Source: Lachnospiraceae bacterium
Lineage (GTDB): Bacteria > Bacillota > Clostridia > Lachnospirales > Lachnospiraceae
Length of the DNA stretch: 5,457 nt
Assembly (NCBI GenBank): GCA_017476305.1
Contig: JAFVAA010000197.1
Coordinates: forward strand, 1-5,457
Direction of reading: 5' to 3'
Positions 1 to 5,457 of the stretch are shown here, piece after piece. The notes under the pieces are model-generated. The model saw only the letters and a list, made by a program, of their open reading frames with translations. It did no database searches and had not been told where the DNA came from. Positions within the stretch are counted from its first letter, which is position 1. Each line of letters opens with the position of its first letter. A program made the translations under genes and the position numbers.

Positions 1-1260
1 ATCTTTGGCATAAAGGTTATCTTTTAGCAAAACACTATTACCACCTTCCAGCCAGCAAAGATAATGTTCCGGGTAATGAGCATACCCTATATTACCCAAA
101 ACTTGGGCAATACTTGGATCATCCCATGATAATGAAGAAACATATGCAAGCTCCTCACCCACCCAACAAGATAAAGCATAAATCAATTTTCCAGTCCCCA
201 TCTTTGAATGCATAATTTCATCAATCAATTGAATAAATTCTGAGACAAATACTGCTTTATCAAAATATGATTTCGTATTCCCTGCCCTAAGTCCATCCAT
301 AACTTTTGGTTCAAATTCCAACGTCCAACCAGGAGTTCCCAACGTGACATCATAAAGTAGATTTGTCAACACTTCTTCTGCATCGTTAGCATTTTTAATA
401 TTCAATTCATCCACTGTGTAGTTATAAAATTTCTTTTTTAGTGCTCCGCTGGTATATTCAGGAAATACTAAAGTATTTCCATACTTTGAAAATCCCCACT
501 GAACCAATGCCAATTTTGGAACTAAATCATTGGCACTGACAATATTCCATAAATTGCCGTCTACGGTTCTGTCATAATTTTTACTTTTTCGATAACCACT
601 AGGCGTTGCAAACGTATATGCAAAAATATTTTTATTTTTTAATGACGAATGAACACTTTCCAAATCCTCATTAATATAATGTGTCAAAATATTTGCCGTT
701 GCGCCACCTCTACTGAATCCGGTAATCCAAAGTTTTAAATTCCCGGTAATATTTAACGTCTTTATATACTCTTTCAACTCAGGCAGTATTTTTTTTGCGG
801 CCGTATCAAAACCAATCGCATTTCCACTGTTTCCCACATGAAAATTGCTCACCCACTCTGCCCCATAACCACCACCACGAACTACTACCGCAATCAACGT
901 ATCATGTTGATCCCCCTGACAAATTTCCTTTTTTGCAAAAGAATACGCAACTTTGTCCGAATCATCAGAAAGTGGATTTTCATAATTTCGGAAATGCCAG
1001 CTATCAAACCCCAATTTTTCATATGCATCCTGAATATTTCCCGCTCTCTTGTTATCAGTCCGATACTCTTTATACTGTGCCTCCGTTTGTTCATAATCCG
1101 GATCACTAAATGAAGAAAGCTCAAGCCCCAATGACATTACTGCCAGAGAATTATTATACTGTCTGCTATCTTTATAAAAGAAATCATCGTTATAATAATA
1201 ACTATGTTCTATATTAGCAGAATCACCTTTCTTTTCTACCCATGCACTTCCATCTGTCCG
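1..1260 (-). other. Class 3-type lipase (alpha/beta-hydrolase) domain, residues 1092-1511 and beyond
   Basis: The domain starts with a segment typical of secreted Clostridia lipases (YYYNDDFFYKDS, then SLAVMSLGLELSSF). A strand AVVVRGGGYGAEWVSNFHVG (R1219, G1220-1222) should form part of the oxyanion region. The strand LKLWITGFSRGGATANI carries the nucleophile elbow with S1274. VSANDLVPKLAL supplies the probable catalytic Asp (D1336, the D-x-V-P motif of class 3 lipases). H1486 or H1490 in GYAHYPEHYLCWL is the probable catalytic His. With all three triad candidates present in the right order, the enzyme looks active. The final part of the fold may extend past the window edge. Confidence 0.88.
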
Positions 1261-4200
1261 ATATTTCAAAGATACTGTTACAGTTATCTTACAGGATGCC
1301 GTCACTGAACCATCCTTGTTTGTTCCTGTCAAAACAACCTGACCACACTGTTTCGGAGTGCATTTAACCTGATATCCTAATAAAATGTGACCGGATAATT
1401 GTGTTACATTGCTTGAGAGATTTCCATCACACGATATATCTTTATCTGCAATAATACTCTGATTATTGCTTTTCCACTTCAAATGACTAATTTCATCTTC
1501 CAATATCCTTTTACTCTCATCCAAACTTTCCGATGACTTCTTCCGAATGGCAACTTCTCCAGAAATAGATACTTCCTCATTCATTCTTCCAGAAACATCT
1601 GAATCGATAATAATCGATGAAACCCGGCTTTCAGCAATTCCTGTATCCGCAGATGGCAGAGCATCCGTACTCATATTACTACCATCTTTTGCGACTATCC
1701 TAAATCTATTCCATTTTCTCTCCATGGCAATGTTTTTACCAAAATTAGCATCAGAATCCCAAGTCAATGATGTGGTCTGACCCACTCTAATATCCCCTAA
1801 TATACCTCCAACCCTTTGATCAACTGAGTCATTATCTGGTTTATAATAATAAATATCAAAAATAAAAAGTTCTGATGGCTCTGTCCCTATGTTCGTAACA
1901 TCTGCATAAAATTCACATCGTACTTGATTAATCACCATAAATGCATTAGAAATTTTTAAAATCGCCTCTCCTTGCACATAATACTGTATTCCTGGGAAGT
2001 CTAAAATACATAAATCATCAGTTGCAGGATTCGTAACCGTCACCACACAACTGGCTGTCTTTCCATCTGGTGCTGTTCCTGTAATTGTCACTACACCCGC
2101 TTTCTTCGGCGTAAAGGAGATTTGCAAGTTTATAGATTTATTATCATCCGCAACCCTGCCCATGCAAAGAATCTCTGCATCAGATACTATACTTTGGTCA
2201 TTGCTCGTCCAATCCAATGAAGATACCTTCTGTTCCAAAAGATCCTTCGAGATTTCTGTGACATTAGAAAACTGCAAACTGCCGGAAAAAGAAAGCTCTT
2301 TATCTTTCTTTCCTTCTGAGACAGTTTCCGTAGAAAAAGAGGCAATGCCTATTTCTCCTGATGGTATAGTGTCTCCCTCTGTTTCATTATTTCCACTTGA
2401 ATCATGATTTTGCTCCCTTGGCTGTATTTCATTCACTTTTCCATCACTATCTACCGTTCCTGCATAGCTCCAAAGGGATGAGGCAAGAGAAAGTTTCAAA
2501 ACTGGTCGGACTGCATTATTATAAAAATGGACATAATTATACTTTGCTTCACCTCCTCCAACAGCCCATGCCATATGATAAAAGTCATAGCAAGGTGAAC
2601 GAAGCCACCAATAACCCTCGCAATATTTTTCATGAAATTCATATATAGGATAATCTATATCTGCTTGCTGTGCTTCGGCATAAGCTGTATTTTTTGATTT
2701 CCTTGTCTTCGAAGATTTAGAACTTATTTCTGTTAAAAATCCATATGAAGCACTTCCGGCCTCTCCTATAGACAAAAGATACACTCTATCTGTCGTATTA
2801 TTTCCAACAACTGAACCGTATCCCGGATAATCTTTATCCACTACTACAGTCTCTAAAATATCAGATTGTTCCCTGCTGCTAAAAGCCTGGTCCATAAAAT
2901 TATCAGATGTATAATCCACACCATCTTTATTACTGTTTTTTCCATAACCATTTAACCAGCTTCGCAAAGTGCAGGATTCCCATGTTACGTTTTTCCATGA
3001 CTGATTATATGTTTTGCAGTCTAACCCCTTGTCTGCTAATAAAAATACTGATGATTCATCTACCGATAATACTCTCCACTTAATCGGCTGCTTTTCATCA
3101 TTTTTATCAGCCTTTCCATCTCCATTTGTATCCTCCTGCCAATAATTTCCAAACCAAACACAATCCCATGTTGCTTCCCCATCACCATTTATAATCGGAT
3201 TTTTCAATTCCCTGCGTTCCCCTGTACCATTTCCCGGATTCGACAGACCATACATTCCCCGATAAATCTTCGCATATCGATCAATCAATTCAAAAAGTTT
3301 GCTCCGATTTTCTTTTTGTGTATTTCCAATCGTTATTAACTCCTGAACATTTTCACACTGTTCTTTTGAGAATATCCATCTTGATGTACTAACCATCGAA
3401 GCTCCATTCAGATACTCCTCCATCCACTCCTTTGCATAATCATTTCCATACATTTGAAATTCCAGATAACCTTTAAAACAGCTAAGAAACCTGCTTGCAT
3501 TTTTTTTCGATGCAGTCGTTCTAAAGTTAGAGGATGCCCGCAGCAGGCCCATATTCATATAGCAATCAGTCGTATAAAGAACTGCCAATTTAAGATTTCC
3601 AGAAGCACTATTGCTTGTATCAAAAATGGCATCCAATCCGGCAGCCTCTAGTTCAAGCACTTTAAAAATCGGAAATTTCTTTCCTAATTCATCCCAAACT
3701 TTTTTCCAAAATAAACTTTTTGCTTTTTCTATCAATATATCTCTTCCTGTCCCATACGCATAATCGATTTGAGTTTTTTGCAAACATGAGATAATGTCAT
3801 CTACCGCTTGAATAAAATCATTATCCTGAATTGCATCAGATGCGATGCAAGCTTCTTTCGCCATCGTAAGTAACATGATTTTTTCTTCTTTAACCCGTTG
3901 CAATGCTAAATATTCTGATACAGCCTCCAATAATTTGTCTTTGGTATCTGCAAAATCTCTAACAGCTTCTACTGCTGTTCCAATTCCTTCTGCAGTAGAG
4001 TAATTTTTTAAAATAGACTCTGCCTCTTCAACACTTATCTCAAATTCTGCTGCACTTATCCCATTATCAAAATGATAATCTGCTAATGTTTTATATAGCT
4101 CTGCGCTAAACTCAAGATAATTATTCTGCAAATCAACCTCTATTTCCTCATCCAGACCGTTTTTTATGTAATCCATCAGAATCACTTCATAAAGATACTT

Positions 4201-4533
4201 TTGTTCATTTGCAAACTGCTCCCTATACTCATCATTGAAATACACACTCCAAAATGCAGACAACCCAACCTGAACTTTATCCTCCAGCAAATACCCACCA
4301 AGTTCTTTATAAATCGGAATCTGAAGGTTTTGAAATGTTCTGCCATAAAGTCCGTTTCCATTATTTTCCATTCCATACATCATTGTATTTGCCATCCAAA
4401 TATCATAGTCCGGCACCTCATCACTTTCAGCAGCTTTAACATATAACATATTTTCTGGAAATTCTAATGAACCAAGCACAACGATAACCAACATTAGCCA
4501 AGCTATCCATCTTCTCATTATTTTTTTCTTCAT
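1..4533 (-). CDS. Giant secreted multidomain class 3-type lipase (3' end outside window)
   Basis: The frame is open for 1511 codons from ATG at 4533 to the left edge, with no stop, so the C-terminus lies outside the window. The start is fixed by an AGGAGGT site seven bases upstream and by a good signal peptide. Visible domain order: signal peptide (about 1-35), helical orphan region (36-430), DUF6273-like (450-685), Ig-like (732-836), CARDB-like beta module (837-951), second Ig-like (965-1091), lipase-type alpha/beta-hydrolase (1092 onward). Family knowledge predicts an exported serine esterase or lipase acting on acyl esters; the other domains suggest surface display or binding of a ligand or carbohydrate. 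The substrate cannot be read from sequence. No sortase motif, lipobox, SLH domain or membrane anchor appears in the visible part, so cell attachment is unknown. No frameshift or internal stop is present, which indicates the gene is intact here. The secreted, hydrolase-containing reading is firm; substrate and role are inference. Confidence 0.93.
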   Translation of the reverse strand, partial: MKKKIMRRWIAWLMLVIVVLGSLEFPENMLYVKAAESDEVPDYDIWMANTMMYGMENNGNGLYGRTFQNLQIPIYKELGGYLLEDKVQVGLSAFWSVYFNDEYREQFANEQKYLYEVILMDYIKNGLDEEIEVDLQNNYLEFSAELYKTLADYHFDNGISAAEFEISVEEAESILKNYSTAEGIGTAVEAVRDFADTKDKLLEAVSEYLALQRVKEEKIMLLTMAKEACIASDAIQDNDFIQAVDDIISCLQKTQIDYAYGTGRDILIEKAKSLFWKKVWDELGKKFPIFKVLELEAAGLDAIFDTSNSASGNLKLAVLYTTDCYMNMGLLRASSNFRTTASKKNASRFLSCFKGYLEFQMYGNDYAKEWMEEYLNGASMVSTSRWIFSKEQCENVQELITIGNTQKENRSKLFELIDRYAKIYRGMYGLSNPGNGTGERRELKNPIINGDGEATWDCVWFGNYWQEDTNGDGKADKNDEKQPIKWRVLSVDESSVFLLADKGLDCKTYNQSWKNVTWESCTLRSWLNGYGKNSNKDGVDYTSDNFMDQAFSSREQSDILETVVVDKDYPGYGSVVGNNTTDRVYLLSIGEAGSASYGFLTEISSKSSKTRKSKNTAYAEAQQADIDYPIYEFHEKYCEGYWWLRSPCYDFYHMAWAVGGGEAKYNYVHFYNNAVRPVLKLSLASSLWSYAGTVDSDGKVNEIQPREQNHDSSGNNETEGDTIPSGEIGIASFSTETVSEGKKDKELSFSGSLQFSNVTEISKDLLEQKVSSLDWTSNDQSIVSDAEILCMGRVADDNKSINLQISFTPKKAGVVTITGTAPDGKTASCVVTVTNPATDDLCILDFPGIQYYVQGEAILKISNAFMVINQVRCEFYADVTNIGTEPSELFIFDIYYYKPDNDSVDQRVGGILGDIRVGQTTSLTWDSDANFGKNIAMERKWNRFRIVAKDGSNMSTDALPSADTGIAESRVSSIIIDSDVSGRMNEEVSISGEVAIRKKSSESLDESKRILEDEISHLKWKSNNQSIIADKDISCDGNLSSNVTQLSGHILLGYQVKCTPKQCGQVVLTGTNKDGSVTASCKITVTVSLKYRTDGSAWVEKKGDSANIEHSYYYNDDFFYKDSRQYNNSLAVMSLGLELSSFSDPDYEQTEAQYKEYRTDNKRAGNIQDAYEKLGFDSWHFRNYENPLSDDSDKVAYSFAKKEICQGDQHDTLIAVVVRGGGYGAEWVSNFHVGNSGNAIGFDTAAKKILPELKEYIKTLNITGNLKLWITGFSRGGATANILTHYINEDLESVHSSLKNKNIFAYTFATPSGYRKSKNYDRTVDGNLWNIVSANDLVPKLALVQWGFSKYGNTLVFPEYTSGALKKKFYNYTVDELNIKNANDAEEVLTNLLYDVTLGTPGWTLEFEPKVMDGLRAGNTKSYFDKAVFVSEFIQLIDEIMHSKMGTGKLIYALSCWVGEELAYVSSLSWDDPSIAQVLGNIGYAHYPEHYLCWLEGGNSVLLKDNLYAKD
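703..720 (-). other. Nucleophile elbow GFSRGG of the lipase (S1274)
   Basis: Residues 1272-1277 read GFSRGG, matching the GxSxGG elbow of serine alpha/beta-hydrolases. It is preceded by the hydrophobic strand LKLWIT and followed by the small-residue helix start ATANIL, as the fold requires. The Ser codon lies at 712-714. Confidence 0.9.
1261..1641 (-). other. Second bacterial Ig-like module, residues 965-1091
   Basis: It is paralogous to the module at 2026-2340: HLKWKSNNQSIIADKDISC matches SLDWTSNDQSIVSDAEILC, and CTPKQCGQVVLTGTNKDG plus TASCKITVT matches FTPKKAGVVTITGTAPDG plus TASCVVTVT. It carries an extra cysteine pair (C1058, C1063) that the first copy lacks. The DNA is clearly diverged between copies, so the duplication is old. 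The module leads directly into the lipase domain. Confidence 0.75.
1681..2025 (-). other. CARDB-like beta module between the two Ig-like modules (residues 837-951)
   Basis: The segment has the strand pattern CEFYADVTNIGTEPSELFIF, then IYYY, then LGDIRVGQTTSLTWDSD, and ends WNRFRIVAKDGSN. An N-x-G-T turn after an alternating strand, a later VGQTTSLTW strand and a final strand before a Gly/Asp turn resemble CARDB-type adhesion beta-sandwiches. The resemblance is by pattern only. It interrupts what would otherwise be a tandem pair of Ig-like modules. Confidence 0.45.
2026..2340 (-). other. First bacterial Ig-like (BIG2-type) module, residues 732-836
   Basis: The module ends in the typical Ig-like run FTPKKAGVVTITGTAPDG followed by TASCVVTVT. 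It also contains SLDWTSNDQSIVSDAEILC, the bacterial Ig pattern of a Trp strand followed by a statement about states. C790 and C829 occupy positions matched in the second module (C1035 and C1081), so a disulfide is possible. It probably acts as a spacer or adhesion module outside the cell. Confidence 0.75.
2479..3186 (-). other. DUF6273-like domain of the giant lipase (residues 450-685)
   Basis: The module opens with WDCVWFGNYWQ, continues with PIKWRVLSVDESSVFLLADKG, has a central TWESCTLRSWLN, and closes with YWWLRSP (WWLRSP at 642-647) and NNAVRPVLKLSL. This series (WRVL, LRSWLN, WWLRSP, VRPVLKL) is the signature I know from DUF6273 domains, which are abundant in secreted proteins of gut Clostridia. 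The usual length of about 230 residues is met. Its biochemical function is not established; the ending recalls C-type-lectin or FGE-like folds, so ligand binding is a reasonable guess only. Confidence 0.8.
3097..3132 (-). other. EF-hand/dockerin-type calcium-binding loop (residues 468-479)
   Basis: Residues 468-479 read DTNGDGKADKND, fitting the DxNxDGxxxxxD pattern: D468, N470, D472 and D476 at loop positions 1, 3, 5 and 9, G473 at 6 and D479 at 12. It is inserted between the first strand of the DUF6273-like domain and its WRVL strand. Calcium binding is expected from the pattern. Only one loop is present, so this is not a two-repeat dockerin. Confidence 0.7.
3241..4428 (-). other. Orphan N-terminal helical region of the giant lipase (residues 36-431)
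   Basis: About 395 residues that I cannot assign to a named family. The composition is rich in Glu, Lys, Ala and Leu, with few prolines or glycines over roughly residues 110-330, which suggests long helices or a helical bundle. Examples are EFEISVEEAESILKNYS and FADTKDKLLEAVSEYLALQ. A more hydrophobic stretch near residues 312-331 (GNLKLAVLYTTDCYMNMG) is followed by an aromatic patch. The region ends in a Gly/Asn-rich linker (SNPGNGTGERRE) that leads into the DUF6273-like domain. It could be a cell-wall-proximal stalk, a chaperone-like pro-region or a binding domain; nothing visible decides between these. Confidence 0.5.
4429..4533 (-). other. Signal peptide of the giant lipase
   Basis: Residues 1-35 begin with a basic stretch (MKKKIMRRW) followed by a hydrophobic core (IAWLMLVIVVLGSL) and a polar end finishing in YVKAA before ESDEVPDYD. 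Cleavage is most likely after A34 (V-K-A pattern) or A35. There is no cysteine lipobox, so this looks like a standard type I signal peptide and Sec export rather than a lipoprotein. Confidence 0.85.
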
Positions 4534-4540
4534 ATTATCG

Positions 4541-4547
4541 ACCTCCT
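4541..4547 (-). promoter_or_regulatory. Ribosome binding site of the giant lipase gene
   Basis: The minus strand reads AGGAGGT, a near-perfect Shine-Dalgarno sequence, seven bases before ATG at 4533. It sits in the 25-base gap after the TAA at 4559-4561. No promoter or terminator fits in this gap, which points to transcription from further upstream. Confidence 0.9.
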
Positions 4548-4558
4548 TTTGCCCCCTA

Positions 4559-5016
4559 TTATTTTGCATTCCACCCAAACTCCTTTTTCAAGTATTCCAT
4601 CTCCGTCTCCTTCCATTTAGCAGCATCCGAATCTATCACATCTGTGTACTCCTCCCTACTGATTTCTCCCTTTTCATTTCTTCTTTTCCGTTTCCATCTA
4701 AACCGGTTTCACTCCCAGCCTTTCACACTCATATGTTGCCAGTTCATTCATTGTCGAAAGTCGTTCCCTTGCCGAATAACCCCTCCACATTTTATCAAGC
4801 GAATTGAACAATAGATATTTACTTTTATCTACTGTACGACTGAAATCTATTTTTTTCACTATACATCAAACACTGCGCCGAAATATTCGAGCCTCTAAAA
4901 TAATTCCAAAATGCCCACGGAACAACTCCGAATGCAAAAAAACATAATACTTTTCCACACACACGCATACAAATCTGAAATCTCTCATGCCGCCTTCTTT
5001 CACATACTTTTTTCAT
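4559..5016 (-). pseudogene. Frameshifted small membrane-anchored protein gene (remnant)
   Basis: The ATG at 5016 directly follows the TAA (5017-5019) of the upstream frame. The first frame gives a basic start (MKKVCERRRHERFQ), a hydrophobic segment (VLCFFAFGVVPWAFWNYF) and then SEK, before stopping at 4825-4827. A +1 shift at the seven-A run (4850-4856) opens KIDFSRTVDKSKYLLFNSLD and then WRGYSARERLSTMNELATYE and CERLGVKPV up to TAG at 4698-4700. A second +1 shift opens a frame from 4708 containing NEKGEISREEYTDVI and KWKETEMEYLKKEFGWNAK, with stop TAA at 4559-4561. The third segment has no usable start codon early in its frame, so it makes sense only as a continuation. The middle part loosely recalls, from memory, the stretch before the HExxH helix of small secreted zincin-like proteins of Clostridia, but no HExxH is seen, so the core may be deleted. 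Function unknown. Calling it broken is an inference; slippage at the A-run could rescue the first shift only. Confidence 0.6.
4850..4856 (-). other. Seven-A run at the first frameshift of the remnant gene
   Basis: On the minus strand GAAAAAAATAG contains seven consecutive A. Reading with one A fewer joins the membrane-segment frame to the following protein-like frame (SEK then IDFSRTVDK). Such runs are classic sites of indel mutation, sequencing error or transcriptional slippage. Confidence 0.6.
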
Positions 5017-5331
5017 TTATGCCTGATCTGTAAAACCGACTCTAACAGGACAATTATCCTTGACTGTAACAGAAAAGTAAAATGCTTGTCCTGCTGATGC
5101 ATGATATGTTTCATCTTCAAATTCCAAGTCTCCAAACAGGCTATTTTTTCCATCCTCATATTTCACCGACTTCAAAACATTCCCATCTGGTGATATCAAG
5201 GTCAAATGAATGACCGCATCCTCAGATAATGTATATCCAATTCCACTGATATTTACAGAAAAGGCACACCAGTCAGAACCCTCTCTCATCGTGTACTTAA
5301 ACCAGGCAGTTTCTGCTCCCTTCCTATAATG
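5017..5331 (-). pseudogene. C-terminal fragment of a beta-rich secreted protein (N-terminus lost)
   Basis: The frame is open from 5331 to TAA at 5017-5019, and the in-frame TGA at 5332-5334 cuts it off upstream. Protein-like sequence begins before the first ATG (5289): KGAETAWFKYTM precedes MREGSDWCAFSV. This, together with the lack of a ribosome binding site before that ATG, argues that the ATG is internal and the 5' part of the gene is gone. The text is all beta, with alternating strands (WFKYT, AFSVNISGIGYTL, AVIHLTLISPDGNVLKSV, AFYFSVTVKDNCPVRVGF), much like C-terminal pre-peptidase (PPC) or other beta-sandwich domains of secreted proteins. Its stop abuts the next ATG, as expected for translationally coupled genes. 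The original protein is unknown; it may have been another large surface protein of the same operon. Confidence 0.55.
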
Positions 5332-5457
5332 TCAAGCCCTAATTTAAGATTTTTCAAGGCTTTCTGACAACATTACCTCTATCGAAACAGAGCTAAAGGT
5401 GATGGACAGCCACCGTATCTTGTACTGGACAGCTAAACAAAGGTAACTTTAATAGAA
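5332..5457. other. Non-coding right edge, possible rearrangement junction
   Basis: No supportable gene. The minus strand has one frame of 34 codons (5448-5347, stop at 5344-5346, ending MLSESLEKS) that could be the tail of a gene to the right, but it is too short to call. The upstream-most intact residue of the truncated frame at 5017-5331 abuts this stretch, so a deletion or insertion joint probably lies near 5325-5335. A TTGACA (5335-5330, minus) sits at the joint, but no -10 box follows at the right distance. Confidence 0.35.
5403..5433. repeat. Direct repeat pair TGGACAGC
   Basis: TGGACAGC occurs at 5403-5410 and 5426-5433, 23 bases start to start, about two helical turns. AGCTAAA also recurs at 5391-5397 and 5431-5437, and AAAGGT at 5395-5400 and 5439-5444. 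Closely spaced repeats of this kind can be protein-binding sites near the end of a mobile element. Short length makes chance possible. Confidence 0.4.

Noticed and set aside
795..1124. Overlapping frames on both strands, the plus-strand ones rich in His, Pro and Asn
   Set aside because: They lie opposite to or out of frame with the conserved lipase core (RGGGYGAEW region). They have no ribosome binding site and low-complexity composition, so they are shadows.
2479..2640. DUF6273 C-terminus (WWLRSP to VRPVLKL) as a diversity-generating retroelement target
   Set aside because: The ending resembles C-type-lectin-like variable proteins, but the region is in mid-protein and no reverse transcriptase or template repeat is visible. 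Nothing supports targeted mutagenesis.
1547..2648. Plus-strand frames at 1547-1780, 2162-2407 and 2397-2648
   Set aside because: All are antisense to the Ig-like and DUF6273-like domains of the continuous minus-strand gene, with no start signals and no recognisable content.
3454..4446. Short frames at 3454-3651, 4201-4446 and 4254-4439 (plus) and 4182-4376 (minus)
   Set aside because: Antisense or out-of-frame to the N-terminal region of the giant protein; no ribosome binding sites.
4534..4620. A promoter for the lipase gene in the short upstream gap (TTGAAA plus AT-rich sequence)
   Set aside because: The spacing from TTGAAA to any TATAAT-like hexamer is wrong, and the sequence overlaps the protein-like third segment of the remnant gene.
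5289..5335. TTGACA at 5335-5330 (minus) as a promoter for the downstream genes
   Set aside because: About 17 bases downstream lies AAACTG, a poor -10 box, so the match is probably chance at the junction.
5344..5448. 34-codon minus-strand frame as the end of a transposase
   Set aside because: Too short and without any transposase motif; kept only as a possibility in the right-edge description.

Overview
The window reads as a piece of an AT-rich Gram-positive (Firmicutes) genome, most likely a gut Clostridia of the Lachnospiraceae type. This is inferred from the strong AGGAGGT ribosome binding site, a DUF6273-like domain, tandem Ig-like modules and a lipase domain of the style common in secreted proteins of that family. 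No rRNA or other taxonomic marker is present, so the placement is tentative.

Positions 1-4533, minus strand: one uninterrupted reading frame fills 83% of the window. It starts at 4533 behind a strong ribosome binding site and runs off the left edge after 1511 codons without a stop; I read every codon of this frame. It encodes a very large secreted protein. In order, it has a signal peptide, an orphan mostly helical region of about 400 residues, a DUF6273-like domain carrying an EF-hand/dockerin-type calcium loop, a first Ig-like module, a CARDB-like beta module, a second Ig-like module paralogous to the first, and a C-terminal alpha/beta-hydrolase of the class 3 lipase type. The lipase has a GFSRGG nucleophile elbow, an NDLVP aspartate motif and a histidine close to the window edge. 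All smaller frames inside this span, on either strand, are shadows.

Positions 4534-5331, minus strand: this stretch lies directly upstream of the lipase gene and holds gene wreckage in the same orientation. The C-terminal end of a beta-rich, probably secreted protein (5331-5017) has lost its front. Its stop codon is immediately followed by the start of a small membrane-anchored protein. That reading continues through three frames, with one shift at a run of seven A and a second near 4700, and ends 25 bases before the lipase start. I see no terminator or convincing promoter between these pieces, so the lipase gene probably once sat at the end of an operon of surface-protein genes and may still depend on a promoter to the right.

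Positions 5332-5457: no supportable gene. The stretch has short direct repeats and begins exactly where the upstream reading frame is broken, so it may be the edge of an insertion sequence or another rearrangement junction. I could not identify the element. No tRNA, rRNA, CRISPR array or defence system is visible.
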